Below, piece after piece: positions 11,994 through 23,231 of a stretch of 64,000 bases of DNA. The stretch spans positions 20,677,501 through 20,741,500 of the forward strand of contig CM076152.1 of NCBI GenBank assembly GCA_038025085.1, read 5' to 3'. The stretch comes from Tetragonia tetragonoides. Taxonomy: Eukaryota > Streptophyta > Magnoliopsida > Caryophyllales > Aizoaceae. The notes beneath the pieces were generated by a model. That model made no database searches, was not told the origin of the DNA, and worked only from the letters and a program-made list of their open reading frames with translations. Both the position numbers and the translations under genes were made by a program. Each line of letters begins with the position of its first letter. The stretch's first letter is position 1.

Positions 11994-12304
11994 AGTAGTT
12001 GTCTAAGAAAGCAAGTCTAGTTTTCAAAAGAAAATAATTATAGGAATTTGTTTAGCTTAAACCCTCATAGTTGCATTATTTTCTTAGGAAGTTTTAATTC
12101 TTGCAATGTAAGCTTATTCGTTTAGTTTGAATAAAGATTATACTTTTTGAATGAGTTGATTGATTTTGGCCAGGCCCCTTTAAAAGGGTTACCTACGTAT
12201 CCAGAGTGGAATTAGGCCAGCGTAGTTCGTTCAATTAGTGTTCGTCTCTTTTTCTTTTGTTTTTTTTTATTTTTTTATTTTTAGGTCTTCGATTTTTTTT
12301 ATTA
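11994..12304. other. Convergent spacer between the antisense ORF and pol
   Basis: An AT-rich spacer between the stop of the DUF7745-like ORF and the end of pol, with T-runs near 12250-12310. No gene is visible. It may hold the 3' processing signals of the plus-strand ORF; an AATAAA motif occurs near 12130. Confidence 0.4.
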
Positions 12305-13774
12305 TTATTTAATTTTGACGTAACACTTCTTCAATTTATCCATGTTGGTGAGCTGGCTGATCTCGATGCCATCAATATCCATGAGTCTGACGGTGCCTCC
12401 TGATAAGATGTCTTTGATGATGAATGGTCCGGACCAATTTGGTCGAAACATGCCTCTGGGGTCGATTACTGGGGCTCGTAGTTCTTTCCAGATCAAGTCC
12501 CCTCCTTTTAAGTTTCGAGGTCGAACTTTTTTCTTGAATGCTCTCGCCATGCGTTGTTAATACATGTGGGAATGGTCTAGGGCCCGTAGTCGTCTCTCAT
12601 CTGTGAACATGAGCTCTTCATAGCGAGCTTGTAACCATTGGAATTCGGGTATGTCTCCTTCTAAGGCTATGCGCATGGATGGTAGTTGGACTTCTACGGG
12701 TAAAACTGCTTCCATTCCATAGACTAAGGAATAAGGTGTCGCTCCCGTAGAGGATCTTATGGATGTCTTATACCCCCAAAGGGCAAATGGGAGTTTGATG
12801 GGCCAATCTTTGTAGTTTTCTATCATCTTTTCAATGATAGTTTTGAGGTTTTTGTTGGCGGCCTCTACTACACCATTGGTTTGGGGACGGTAAGGTGATG
12901 ATTTGTGGTGTTGGATTTTGTAGCTTTTAAGGAGGGTGGTTGTTTCGGCTTTGAAATGGGATCCGTGGTCGCTTATGATTTCATGTGGAACACCGTATTC
13001 GCAAATGATATTGTTCCTTATGAATTTGGACACTTGTTTGGAGGTAAGGATGGCATAGGACTGGGCTTCAACCCACTTGGTAAAATAGTCTATGGCTACC
13101 AGGATGTATTCATGCCCTCCCAAGCCCTTTGGGGTGATCTTTCCAATGATGTCTATTCCCCATGCAGAAAATTGCCAAGGAGAGGTGAAGTTGTGAAGCA
13201 TCGAGGGTGGCATATGCTGCAGGTTGGCATATATTTGACACTTCTTACATTTCTTAACGTAGTCGTAACAATCCTTTTCCATAGTAGTTCAGTAATATCC
13301 CAGTCGTAGGACCTTTTTGGAGAGCATTCGACCATTCACGTGTGGTCCACACACCCCATTGTGTACTTCGTCCATGATCTCTGCAGCTTCTTCGGCGTTC
13401 ACACATCTGAGATTTACCCCGTTGTGGGATTTTTTATACAGAACCCCCTTGTATTCTATGTATTGCGCCGCTAAGAGATGGATGGCCCATTGAACTCTTA
13501 GTGGGGCATCCTGAGGGTACGCTCCTTTGGGGATGTAGTTGTAGACGTCTTGGTAACAAGGGTCTTCTTCGATCGGAGCCAAGATCATTTCTGTGTCGAG
13601 GTTGTTGCAAAAGGCTGGCTCACTTCTTCTTTGTATAGAAACAGGCATCATGCTACCCGGATCGGGTATGATAATTAATGATGCTAGTTTGGATGGAGCA
13701 TCCGCAAATTGATTGTCTTCTCGTGGGAGGTATGTGAAGGATACCTCTTCAAAGTTGTCCAGTACTTTATCCAA
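12305..13774 (-). pseudogene. Tat-like integrase region, copy 1
   Basis: This is the C-terminal part of the Ty3 polyprotein, which inserts the element DNA. It shows the zinc-binding HHCC region (HNGVCGPH through CKKCQ) and the catalytic core with the DDE triad in context: WGIDIIG, IISDHG and VVEAANK. The C-terminal segment (12305-12550) contains the KVRPRNLKGGDLIWK stretch common at Ty3 integrase ends. A stop replaces a tryptophan codon near 13286 (the 60.7-kb copy reads YYWTTME), and a second break lies near 12555. It is therefore inactive here, although the DDE residues remain. Confidence 0.85.
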
Positions 13775-13839
13775 AAATTTCTAGTAAAGTGTCAGGCTTT
13801 CACTATGAACTTTCCACTTCCTAGAGACCTGGTTGATGA

Positions 13840-16139
13840 TTAGTAAGGAGTCCCCTTGAGTACTCTGATACCCAGGCCTACTGTTGCTTGGAGACCGATG
13901 ATACATGCTTCATATTCGGCTGCGTTATTGGTGACGGGAAAGTCCAACTTTACCGAAAAGGGCGTATGAGCTTCGTTTGGAGATACTAGAAGCACTCCTG
14001 CGCCGTAACCCTTTTGGTTGGATGCCCCATCGAAATACATTTTCCAGCAATTTTCCTCAACCAGGGTCACATCTTCGTCAGGGAAATCATATTGTTCGAC
14101 CTCCTTAGCTGTGTGAGTGGGGATCTCAGCCAAGTATTCCAAAACTGCATGTTCTTTGATGATCTTTGTAGAATCAAACTTGAGATAAAATTCAGACAAC
14201 AACACAGTCCACCTTGCAATCCTTCCGCTTAAGACTGGTTTCTCGAAGATGTATTTGAGGGGCTTCATCCTTTACCTCACTAGCACGGGATTGTTGAGCA
14301 TATAGTGCCTGAGTTTCATGGTGGCCCAAACTAGTGCTAGACAGGTCTTCTCAAGGCTGGAGTACCGGGTTTCATAGTCGATGAACTTCTTGCTCAAGTA
14401 GTATATAGCTCGTTCCTGTTCTTCTGTGTTCTGGGCCAGCATAGCCTCCATGGCAGTGTCGGTCCCTGTCAGATAAAGGATCAAAGGTAGCCCTTGCTTG
14501 GGAGGAGCAAGAATTGGTGGATTGGCTAGATAATCCTTAATCTTATCGAACGCCTCTTGACACTGGTCATCCCATTCAACCTTGACTTCTTTCTTCAGCT
14601 TTTTGAATATGGGCTCACATGTTATAGTAAATTTTGATATAAACCGACTTATGTATTGGAGTCGACCAAGGAACCCCCTAATTTCTGTTTCATTCTTGGG
14701 TGATGGCATCTCAACTATTGCTTTGATCTTTGATGGATCAATTTCAATTCCTCTTTGGTTGACTACATAACCTAACAATTTTCCTAATGTGACCCCGAAT
14801 GCACACTTTTGAGGGTTTAGTCGGAAATTTACGGAGTCTTTCAAAGAACTTGCGGAGTGCTTGAACATGGCCGTCTCGATGCCTTGATTTCACAATCATG
14901 TCATCCACATATACCTCAGCTTCTTTGTGCATCATGTCATGTAATAAGGTTGTAGCAGTCCTTTGGTAGGTTGCGCCTGCATTTTTTAACCCAAATGGCA
15001 TGACTCTGTAGCAATAAGTTCCCCACGGAGTTATGAATGTTGTTTTGCTCATGTCTTCTTCGGCCATCTGAACCTGATTGTATCCCACGTAGCCGTCCAT
15101 AAATGACAATAGGGCGTATTCAGCTGTATTATCTACCAGGATATCAATGTGAGGCAAAGGGAAATCATCTTTCGGGCTGGCTTTGTTTAGATCTCTGAAA
15201 TCGACACACATTCGGACCCGACCATCTTTCTTTGGTACTGGAACCACGTTGGCGATCCATTCGGGGTAATCGGATACCACAATAAATCCAGCAGCAAGCT
15301 GTTTCCGTACTTCCTCCTTTATTTTCAATGCCCACTCTGGTCGGAGACGTCGCATTTTTTGCTTAACTGGTTTAACATCTAGGGATAAAGGGATTTTGTG
15401 CTCGGCTATGCCCCTTTCAATTCCTGGTATGTCTTTATAGGACCAAGCAAAGACATCCGTGTATTGCTGTAAGAGTTCAACAACTTGCTCCCGTTTCTGT
15501 GCAGTTAAGGATAATCCTATTCTTACTTCACGAGGTTCGCTTTCATTGCTTAAATTAATTAGTTCCGTTTCCTCCACAATAGAAGTCTTTTGTTCATGAT
15601 TATTTACTGCTTTTAGCAGCTCTTTGGGCAACTCGTCTTCATCATTGGGTTTATCGATAGCTAAACAAGGCAGCGAATAAGCAGAAAGATTTTTCATTTT
15701 ATTGACAATTGGAATCAAAAACAGCAAGAAAGGGGTCTAAACCTCCCTTCACAATGACACTAGACTTAGAAAAAGTAGAGGGGACATTTCCCGATCTTGA
15801 CTCATACGTAGGACCTATGCTAGACACTGACTCTGACTGAGACTCGAAATCAGACTCTTCCATCATTGGTCCTTCTCCAGTGGATATCGTGACCTTTCGT
15901 CCGTTTGGGCCGGTCAAGCTTACTTCTTTGCGCCACCCCCTTGTAATGTCTTCAATAGTATATATTAGGTCTCCCGGGTTGAAATTGCGGTCATTGAGAG
16001 CCATCACTTCTTCATCCACCTCAGGGGCTTCGACCATTCTGCTTTCTCGACTGAACAAGAGGCCCAATAGCTGGTTACCTGGTGCTTTGGTCCAATCTTG
16101 ACTCGCGGGCTTTAAGGGGAGTTGTGGCTCTTCCCCCAA
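13840..16139 (-). pseudogene. Protease-reverse transcriptase-dual RNase H region, copy 1
   Basis: The middle of the polyprotein. The N-terminal part (MGEEPQLPLKP to about 15700) probably corresponds to the protease/linker. RT motifs follow in order: RMCVDFRDLNKASPKDDFPL, LSFMDGYVGYNQV, MPFGLKNAGATYQ and YVDDMIVKS with the catalytic DD pair. A Ty3-type RNase H comes next (LILYLTGTDTAMEAML, SSLEKTCLALVWA). A second one of archaeal type follows (KMYFDGASNQKGYGAGVLL, NNAAEYEACIIGL), the mark of the Tat lineage. Frameshifts between 15727/15699, 14868/14744 and at 14270 split it into several frames, so it is dead. Confidence 0.88.
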
Positions 16140-16270
16140 CTGATTTCAATCTTGAAATATTTCAAAGCCGGGATGTGTCACCCTGGCTTCTTTATCATAG
16201 TACGGTTCTGGAAAGCCGTAGTACGGGCAGTAGTCTCTTTCTGTGATGAACTGACCATTTAAGGTGTGGG

Positions 16271-17519
16271 TTAAGGTGAGATGACATGCTTCCCCTTGAA
16301 TTGTTTTCCTTGCTTCAACCCTTGATTTTGGATTTCTTTGTCAGTAGGCACGTATCCGAGTCCGAAAGAGTTGTTTTTGGGGTCAAACTTGAAAGTAGTG
16401 GGCCCTTGTCCATTTCTTCCTAGACCCATACCGGGTACGTATCCTTGCTTTTTAAGGAAACCATTAACATGAGGGTTTGAGTGTGGTATGAAGGGTGCTT
16501 GATCCATTTCAAGTACATTAACTTCGAGCTGCGGTTTGTACCTTCGTACTTTGGTCTTGAAAACATGAGATTTTGGGGGAGAGAACGTCCCAGAGTTGAT
16601 AATGGATTGAATGTCGTACTTCAAACGATAACATTGTTCCGTGAGATGACCAAATAAAGCATCTGTGGTATTGGTAACAGAGGTAATGATCTTCCTCTTC
16701 TACCCATACTCCTTCTAAGAACTGTAAATCCCCGCGGCGAAGCAGAGCGGTCATGACGTCATAAATCGGTAGTGCCAGAGGTGTAAACTCGCAGATGGGG
16801 ATGTTTGATCTCTCCATTGACAACCAGTAATGCGCGGGCCACATTGTTCTCCCATCGATGAAGATTTGGATTCTGTTCCTCAAATCCCTGCAGTCATTGG
16901 TGTGATGTCCGCAGGCTCGACAGTACTCGCAATAAACACTTGGATTTCCATTTTCTGGGACGAGCTCATAAGTTGGTCCTACTGGGTTTATATAGCCGTA
17001 TGCTCTCATTTGTTGAAAAATGCGTTGTTGAGGCCAACGGGGTTGGCCTCGATCTTGGATCAGTTTGTTCCTCTCCAGGAATTTGATTCTCCTTTCCAAC
17101 TCGACAACTTTCTTCTGCAGTCCTTTAATCTCAAAGTGATAGACCATCACATATTGAGTTAGGTGCTCAATACTGTCTTGCAATTCAGCAATAGCTTGGA
17201 TTGGCTTGTTTGCGCTTCTATACCTGATGAGGCGTGGTGTCTCGTCCGGATCAAGGCCAGCTCGGATTTCGGCCTCTTGGAACGATCGATCCAATTGTTC
17301 TTCCAGATCAAGGGTTTCATCTTGGTTATCTAGCACTGATTCTCTTAAGATTTCACGATCTGGATATGTGGTTGTCACAAAATGAGTCTTGATCTTCTTA
17401 GCATTCTTACCCCTTTCTGACCTTGGCGTGAGAGGAGATTCTCCCTGTGTATCTTCGCTTGATGACCGCTTGATGGATTCTGGCATGATCTGAACGAATA
17501 AATGACCTCTTAGAACCAA
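16271..17519 (-). pseudogene. Gag and G-patch region of the Tat-like element, copy 1
   Basis: The gag-side polyprotein. A coiled-coil-prone stretch (IKGLQKKVVELERRIKFLERN) precedes a zinc knuckle CEYCRACGHHTNDC (CX2CX4HX4C), which would bind element RNA. After a frameshift near 16518-16624, a glycine-rich block (GYVPGMGLGRNGQGP) follows, resembling a G-patch, with a GLGYVP tail. The start used is the first ATG of the open frame at 17519; a downstream start at about 17489 is also possible. The upstream gag sequence expected of a full Tat element is not obvious, so the region may be shortened. Confidence 0.7.
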
Positions 17520-18463
17520 AAGAAACCACGAGACTCTCTCCTAATGAAAAATTGACCCACAAGTAGAAGACACATTGTCCTAAAAGAAAAGTCCTTAAGT
17601 CTAAATGCCCGAATACTTCCCTAATATTCAAGGAAAATAAAGTCGATGAACGAAACTAAGAAAAATAGAAAAAGATGATTATCCTAATTTTATTTTCCTA
17701 GACTCAAAGAAAATGAAAAATGGGATAAATGAAATTTCGGTCTTTTATTTTTGTAATTTTTTTTTCCGCATTTTTTGTTGTTTCGCCGTTTTTCTTTTGT
17801 TTTTTTTTATTTTGATATTTTTTGGACCGAATCTGAATTACATCAAAAGAAAAAGAAAAATACAAAATAAGAAAGAAAAAATGTTCATGACTTTCAGAAT
17901 AAATCATTGGGAAAATGATGAGTGTTCATTGAATTTGAATTCTCGCACCATCTTTGGGCATTAGGAACTAGCTAAAATAAAAGAAAAACACTCCTAACAT
18001 GTAGGTACATGTTTGGCACATACTCACGTAATTTATGCATTCAAGCAAGCATTATAACGACGCAGTTTATAGGCAAACATGTGATCAGACGGGCATTACA
18101 ACGACACATGCGCAACAAGCAAGCGGATGCATGAATGTGGGTTAAAGGCTTTTGGCTCCTGTGAAGTTACCATGACAAATTACAACTTCTGTTCGGCGGA
18201 TGGTCGACAGATCGATTGTAATTCTTTTCATCAACAAAGGATTGATGAGTCATGGGTGAGGAAGCGTCGATTTGCACGATAGGACAACTGTATATTCCTT
18301 TAGATATACGTGTTGTCTACGAGTTGCGACACAAACTTCCTCGAGGGTCGATAAGGGCAACAGGTTGTGCCAAGGCACATGCAAAAGATGCAAAATAATA
18401 TGGAACATGTTAGTTAAACAATTAAGCAAACTTGACTTTCGAGTCTCACCCTCTTAAATAAAT
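17520..18463 (-). other. 5' untranslated leader of Tat-like element, copy 1
   Basis: Between the PBS and gag. It has no gene and contains long A/T runs (17740-17880) matched in inverse orientation by 22770-22920 in the plus-strand element. Short ORFs through the A/T runs are low-complexity artefacts. Confidence 0.6.
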
Positions 18464-18480
18464 CCCCAGTGAAGTCGCCA
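18464..18480 (-). promoter_or_regulatory. tRNA primer-binding site of Tat-like element
   Basis: Read on the minus strand, TGGCGACTTCACTGGGG lies one base after the end of the LTR (18482). Tat/Ogre elements use a PBS of this form (an Arg-tRNA type, from memory). It sets the start of minus-strand DNA synthesis and fixes the orientation of the element. Confidence 0.8.
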
Positions 18481-18481
18481 C

Positions 18482-19736
18482 TGTAAGGGCCCGGGATTTT
18501 CCATACCAATCCTTTTTTTTTTTCCCGGAGTGCGTCCTTATAGAAAATTTGTCAGTTGGGGGCTTACATAATTTCAAGGGACCATCGAGTTAGAAAAGCT
18601 TTTGAAAAGACTTGAATTGAATAAAAACCATGAAAGAGGTCACAAATCTGCTACTGGCGTTTTATCCAAGGGACAACCCAATAGCGCGAAAAGTGAACTA
18701 ATCATATTTTTAGAAAGACTCCCGCTTATATAAAACATACCCAAGAATAATAGGTTCGGGGCGAAGGTACGAGGTGGGAAGGTGTTAGGCACCCAACTCG
18801 CCCGTTTATGACGGCCTCTACTAACTCAAGTTTGCTTAATAATTTAAAGACATAATTCCCATGCAAAACTAGATTAACAACCTAGACTTAAACTATTAAT
18901 TGGTTCATCACAAGCATCACAACATTTATTTTTAACCCTTATTTAGACATGCATTCGATTGACAAGTTGAGCAGTGCAATGACTATACAAACATATTTAG
19001 GAAGCGATAAAAACGTTATTCTAGCATGATATCTACATTATGACTATTGGAAAAATAAACAGTTAGGCAATTAATTTAATTTGAGCCATCAGGAATTTGT
19101 ACCTGAACTGTAGGCTATGTTTGACAAGAATAGTAAAAGACAAGATCTCAAATTTTAGAAGAAAGAGGGGGAAGCTCGGTGTCAATACTCCCGAGAATAG
19201 AGGTTGTCAACTGTAGACTGTGTTTTGAACTGAGGGCGAAGGGTTGTTTATATAGGCGTAGAAAAGTAGGGTTGTATGGTCGAATTTGAGCTGAGAAATG
19301 GAACGAGCTTGAAAAATCACCCGGGCCCGAAGGAAAAGCCAGCGCCTCTAGCGGCGCTAGACAAGGCCGTTAGCGGCCCTGGGACATTTTCCAGGGCCGC
19401 TGACGGTTGTCCGCAGCCCCAGCCTGTCTTTATCTTCCGGGCAATTTTTGATGATCCGAAAGATATGAAAAGACTGTTTTACCCTTGAGTGGTGAAAGAC
19501 GATTTTACCCCTATACCGCAACTTGGCGACCGGGGGTCGGAATGAGGCATGAGACGTGTCGTTGGAAAGCTCTTGAACGGGGCTTTTGGATGGAATAAAA
19601 TAAAGGAGTGTTCGGAGAAAAACCTGAGACCTTATTTTACACTATTAAAGAAAAATAGCAGTTCAAGCTTAAAAAATACTCCTTTCATCATCGGGCTTTT
19701 GCGGAGAAATCTGAAGACGCTTTTTTGGCGTCTACA
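18482..19736 (-). repeat. 5' LTR of Tat-like element (TGTAGACGCC...CTTACA)
   Basis: A 1255-bp LTR. On the minus strand it begins TGTAGACGCCAAAAAAGCG at 19736 and ends CCCTTACA at 18482, next to the PBS. It is an inverted copy of the LTRs at 21144-22425 and 27507-28811. A TATA box (TATATAAAC read on the minus strand, near 19245-19254) and an upstream GC-rich block (about 19340-19410, with CTAGCGGCGCTAG) mark the promoter. The right flank (CAAGC) has no visible partner, because the 3' end of the element is lost. Confidence 0.88.
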
Positions 19737-20120
19737 CAAGCCCGGGCATGATCAAGTCTAGAAGCGACCTTCCAACTATAACCAAGAATGGAGATAACCT
19801 TCCAACAACAGCCAAGCGCGCGGGCCCCTTTGCTGACCCATGACTCCTTTTCCAGTCAAGAGTTCGTTATTACAGTTCATCTTGCGGCAATATCAGTATC
19901 AAACGCGCGGGCCCACAAGTTCAAATTCGACAATTGGACCATTTTACGGTACCAACTATTTACAGGTAAAACTAACCCGTTTACTTTTGCAGGTCCCAGG
20001 TACTGAAACTTAGATGTACATGGCGACGACTCTCACGACCCAGAGCGCCCGATTTATTTATATGCCCAAAATTTTCAACGACACTTGTTAAGCAACTCGA
20101 CACTACAAATTTTCGGGGTT

Positions 20121-20600
20121 AGTCAATTATCGCTAAAGTTTTATTGCGGTTAAACTTTCCTTCTACAAGGTTACAAATTTTGGAGGTTAGTCAATGATCG
20201 CTAAAGTTATTGCGGTTAAACTGTCCCTCTACAAGGTTACAAATTTTTGGGGTTAGTTAATGATCGCTTAAGCTACTGTGGTTAAACTATCCCTCTGCGA
20301 GGTTACAAATTTTTAGGGTTATTCAATGATCGCTTAAGTATTGCGGTTAAACTGTCCCTCTGCAAGGTTACTTATTTTGTGTCAGTCAATGATCGCTTAA
20401 ACTGTTGCGGTTACACTATCCATTATTTTTCTTTATATGTTTCAGTCAATGATCGATTAAACTGTTGTGGTTATACTGTCCATTATTTTATATGCTTCAG
20501 TCAATGATCGCTTAAAGCGGTTATATTGTCCATTGTTTTTTATATGTTTCAGTCAATGATTGCTTAGCATATTGCATTTAAACTGTTCATATATTTTAAC
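20121..20600 (+). repeat. Tandem repeats in the 3' UTR, unit shrinking from 68 to 52 bp
   Basis: Eight units are marked by AGTCAATGATCGCTTAA or close variants, starting at 20121, 20189, 20255, 20321, 20384, 20444, 20499 and 20551. Successive spacings are 68, 66, 66, 63, 60, 55 and 52 bp. Each unit also contains GCGGTTAAACTGTCC or a variant. Tandem repeats in the 3' UTR are a known trait of Tat/Ogre elements. Confidence 0.85.
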
Positions 20601-21129
20601 CATTTTACAGCCGTCATTTTGATCGCGCTGTCTCGCCGACCATTTCGTTTCTTGTACAGGGACGGAATCTTGGCATCCGCCGAGTGGTGCTTAGTCACTA
20701 TTTGCTCGATAAAGCATTTATACTATTCACTCTCATGATACTAACCATTTTTGCAGCCGTCATTTTTAATCGCCCTGTCTCGTTGACTTTTTCGTTTGTT
20801 GAAAAGAGACGAAATCTCGACATCCGCCGAGCGGTGTTTAGTCACTGTTTGTCGAAGCACTCTATGTTGATCATTCTCAAAGTATTACTAACTTTTTCAT
20901 TCACTCTGAATACAGGTCCCCAGCAGACGTTTAGGCCATCTATCCTGCTACAATTATTCACTTTCTCTTGAATTCACAGGGATGAAATCTTAGCACACTA
21001 CGAGTGTGTTCCAACTCAGGTTTGTCTTTATATGCATGCATACTGTACACTCTCACACACCGTTTGCACAACAGCATCCTGCATGTCGCCTTCGGAGTAC
21101 TTTGATCTTCGCTTTTACTCAAGCTCGAT

Positions 21130-21143
21130 CAAAGTGGGGCTTC
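21130..21143 (+). promoter_or_regulatory. Polypurine tract before LTR
   Basis: AAAGTGGGGCTTC sits immediately before TGTAGACGCC. The same tract, AAAGTGGGGGCTTC, precedes the LTR at 27507. It would prime plus-strand DNA synthesis and shows that the LTR that follows is, on its left side, a 3' LTR. Confidence 0.7.
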
Positions 21144-22425
21144 TGTAGACGCCAAAAAAGCGTCTTCGAATTTCTCCGCAAAAGCCCGATGATGAAAGGA
21201 GTAATTTTTAAACTTGAAATGCTATTTTGCTTTAATAGTTTAAAATAAGGTCTCAGGTCTTCCTCCAAACACTCCTTTATTTCATTCCATCCAAAAGCCC
21301 CGTTCAAGAGCTTTCCAACGACACGTCTCATGCCTCATTTCGACCCCCGGTCGCCAAGTTGCGATATAGGGGTAAAATCGTCTTTCACCATTCAAGGGAG
21401 AAACAGTCTTTTCATATTTTTCGGATCATTAAAAATTACCCGGAAGATAAAGACAGGCTGGATGACGTCATTATGACGTCCTCCAGCTGGCTGCTGAGTG
21501 CCGTCAGCGGCCCTGGAGGATGTCCCAGCGCCGCTAGCGGCACAAACCAGGGCCGCTTGCGGCCTTGTCCAGCGGCGCTGCCTTTTCCTTCGGGCCCGGC
21601 TCATTTTTCAAGCCCGTCTCATTTTTCAGCTCCTTTTCCGTTGTACAACCCTACTTTTCCACGCCTATATAAACAACCCTTCACCCTCACTTCAACACAC
21701 AGTTTACAGTTGACAACCTCTATTCTCGGGAGTATTGACACCGAGCTTCCCTCTCTTTCTTCCAATCTTGAGATCTATTTTCACTTTTCTTGTCAAATAT
21801 AGCCTACAGTTCAGGTACAAATTCCTGAGGGCTCAAATTAAATTAGTTGCTTAACTGTTTATTTTTCTAAACAGTCATAATGTAGATATCATGTTAGAAT
21901 AACGTTTTTATTGCTTCCTAAATATTGCCTGTATAGTCGTTATGCTGCTCAACTTGTCAATCAAATGCATATCTAAATAAGGGTTAAAATAAATGTTGTG
22001 ATGGTTGTGGTGAACCAATTAATAGTCTAAGTCTAGGTTGTTAATCCGGTTTTGCATGAGAATTATGTCTTTAAATTATTAAGCAAACTTGAGGTTAGTA
22101 GAGGCCGTCATAAATGGGCGAGTTGGGTGCCTAACACCTTCCCACTTCGTACCTTCGCCCCCGAACCTATTATTCTTAGGTACTTGTATGTTTTATATAA
22201 GCGGGAGTCTTTCTAAAAACATCATTAGTTCACTTTTCGCGCTATTGGGTTGTCGCTTCGGTTTGTCCGTCTTTCATGGTTTTTATTCAATTCAAGTCTT
22301 TTCAAAAGATTTTCTAACTCGATGGTCTCTTGAACTTATCTAAGCTCCCAACTGACAAATTTTCTATAAGGACGCACTCCGGGGAAAAACAAAAGGATTG
22401 GTGTGGAAAATCCCGGGTCCTTACA
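21144..22425 (+). repeat. LTR of plus-strand Tat-like element, shared by two elements
   Basis: A 1282-bp LTR, TGTAGACGCC to CCTTACA. It has a polypurine tract on its left and a PBS on its right, so it serves as the 3' LTR of the fragment at 19737-21143 and as the 5' LTR of the element running to 28811. TATATAAA at 21666-21673 is the likely promoter box. The GC palindrome (AGCGCCGCTAGCGGC, about 21525-21540) lies about 130 bp upstream of it. Its sequence is inverted relative to 18482-19736. Confidence 0.88.
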
Positions 22426-22426
22426 G

Positions 22427-22443
22427 TGGCGACTTCACTGGAG
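22427..22443 (+). promoter_or_regulatory. tRNA primer-binding site, plus-strand element
   Basis: TGGCGACTTCACTGGAG follows one base after the LTR end (22425). It differs from the minus-strand copy at 18464 only at its last bases, and marks the start of internal sequence. Confidence 0.78.
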
Positions 22444-23231
22444 ACTTATTTAAGAGGGTGAGACTCGAAAGTCAAGTTTGTTTAATTGTTTCATAACATA
22501 TACCATATATTTTTGCATTATTTGCAAGTGCCTTGCCACAACCTTTTGACCCTTATCGACCCTCGTGGAATGCATGAGTTACGTAATTATGTGCCAGACA
22601 TGTACCTACATGCTAGGAGTTTTTTTTTTAGCTAGTTCCTAGTGCCCAAAGATGGTGCGAGAATTCAAATTCAGTGAACACTCATCGTTTTCCTAATGAT
22701 TTATTCTAAAAGTCATGAACAATTTTTAAAGAGTCAGTCTTTCAATTTTCCCTCTCCCTTTTCTTATTTTGTATTTTTCTTTTTTTTTTTCTTTTGATGT
22801 AATTCCGATTCGGTCAAAAAAAAAAAAAAAAAAAAAAATCAAAAATGGAAAAACAAAAAAAAATGGCGAAACAAAAATGGCGAAAAATCAAAAAAATAAA
22901 ATAAAAAAAAGGACCGAAATTTCCTTTTTATTTTATTCCTCTTTGAGTCTAGGAAAATAAAATTAGGATAGTCATCTTTTTTTTATTTTTCTTATTTTCG
23001 TTCATCGATTTTATTTCTCTTGGATATTAGGGAAATATTTGGGCATTTAGGCTTAAGGACTTTTCTTTTAGGACAATGTGTCTTTTACGTGTGGGTCAAT
23101 TTTCATTAGACGAGAGTCTCATGTTCTTTGTTACTAAGCGCTCTGTGCTTCCTGTTCACATAGACTTCGAGGATAAAGATTGGGCCCGATCCGTTCTTGA
23201 TTATGCTTGACTCAAGCCACTTACTCACATC
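22444..23231 (+). other. 5' leader of plus-strand Tat-like element
   Basis: A non-coding leader between the PBS and gag, with a long A-run (about 22817-22838) and further A/T-rich sequence to 22930. It matches 17520-18463 in inverted orientation. No gene is seen. Confidence 0.6.

Larger units (their letters stand above)
4048..19736 (-). mobile_element. Tat/Ogre-like Ty3 retrotransposon, copy 1, lacks 3' LTR
   Basis: This is a large minus-strand LTR retrotransposon. In element order it has: 5' LTR (18482-19736), PBS (18464-18480), AT-rich leader, gag with zinc knuckle, G-patch-like segment, protease region, RT, RNase H, a second RNase H, and integrase (to 12305). Two genes then lie in antisense: a DUF7745-like ORF and a PMD gene. 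The second RNase H places it in the Tat lineage. A nested solo LTR (6237-9192) is a later insertion. The 3' UTR and 3' LTR are missing, cut at about 4048 where a LINE remnant begins. Stops and frameshifts show it is inactive. Confidence 0.85.
19737..21143 (+). mobile_element. 3' UTR fragment of a plus-strand Tat-like element
   Basis: Non-coding internal sequence upstream of the LTR at 21144. The part from about 19850 to 19960 matches 26905-27020 (GAGTTCGTTATT and GCGGCAATATCA blocks), and 20690-21143 matches 27030-27506, so both are 3' UTRs of the same family. It includes the tandem array at 20121-20600 and ends in the polypurine tract AAAGTGGGG before the LTR. No ORF is supported. Confidence 0.75.

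Noticed and set aside
17713..17964. 83-codon hydrophobic ORF (possible membrane protein)
   Set aside because: It reads through A/T homopolymer runs of a retrotransposon leader; the composition is low complexity.
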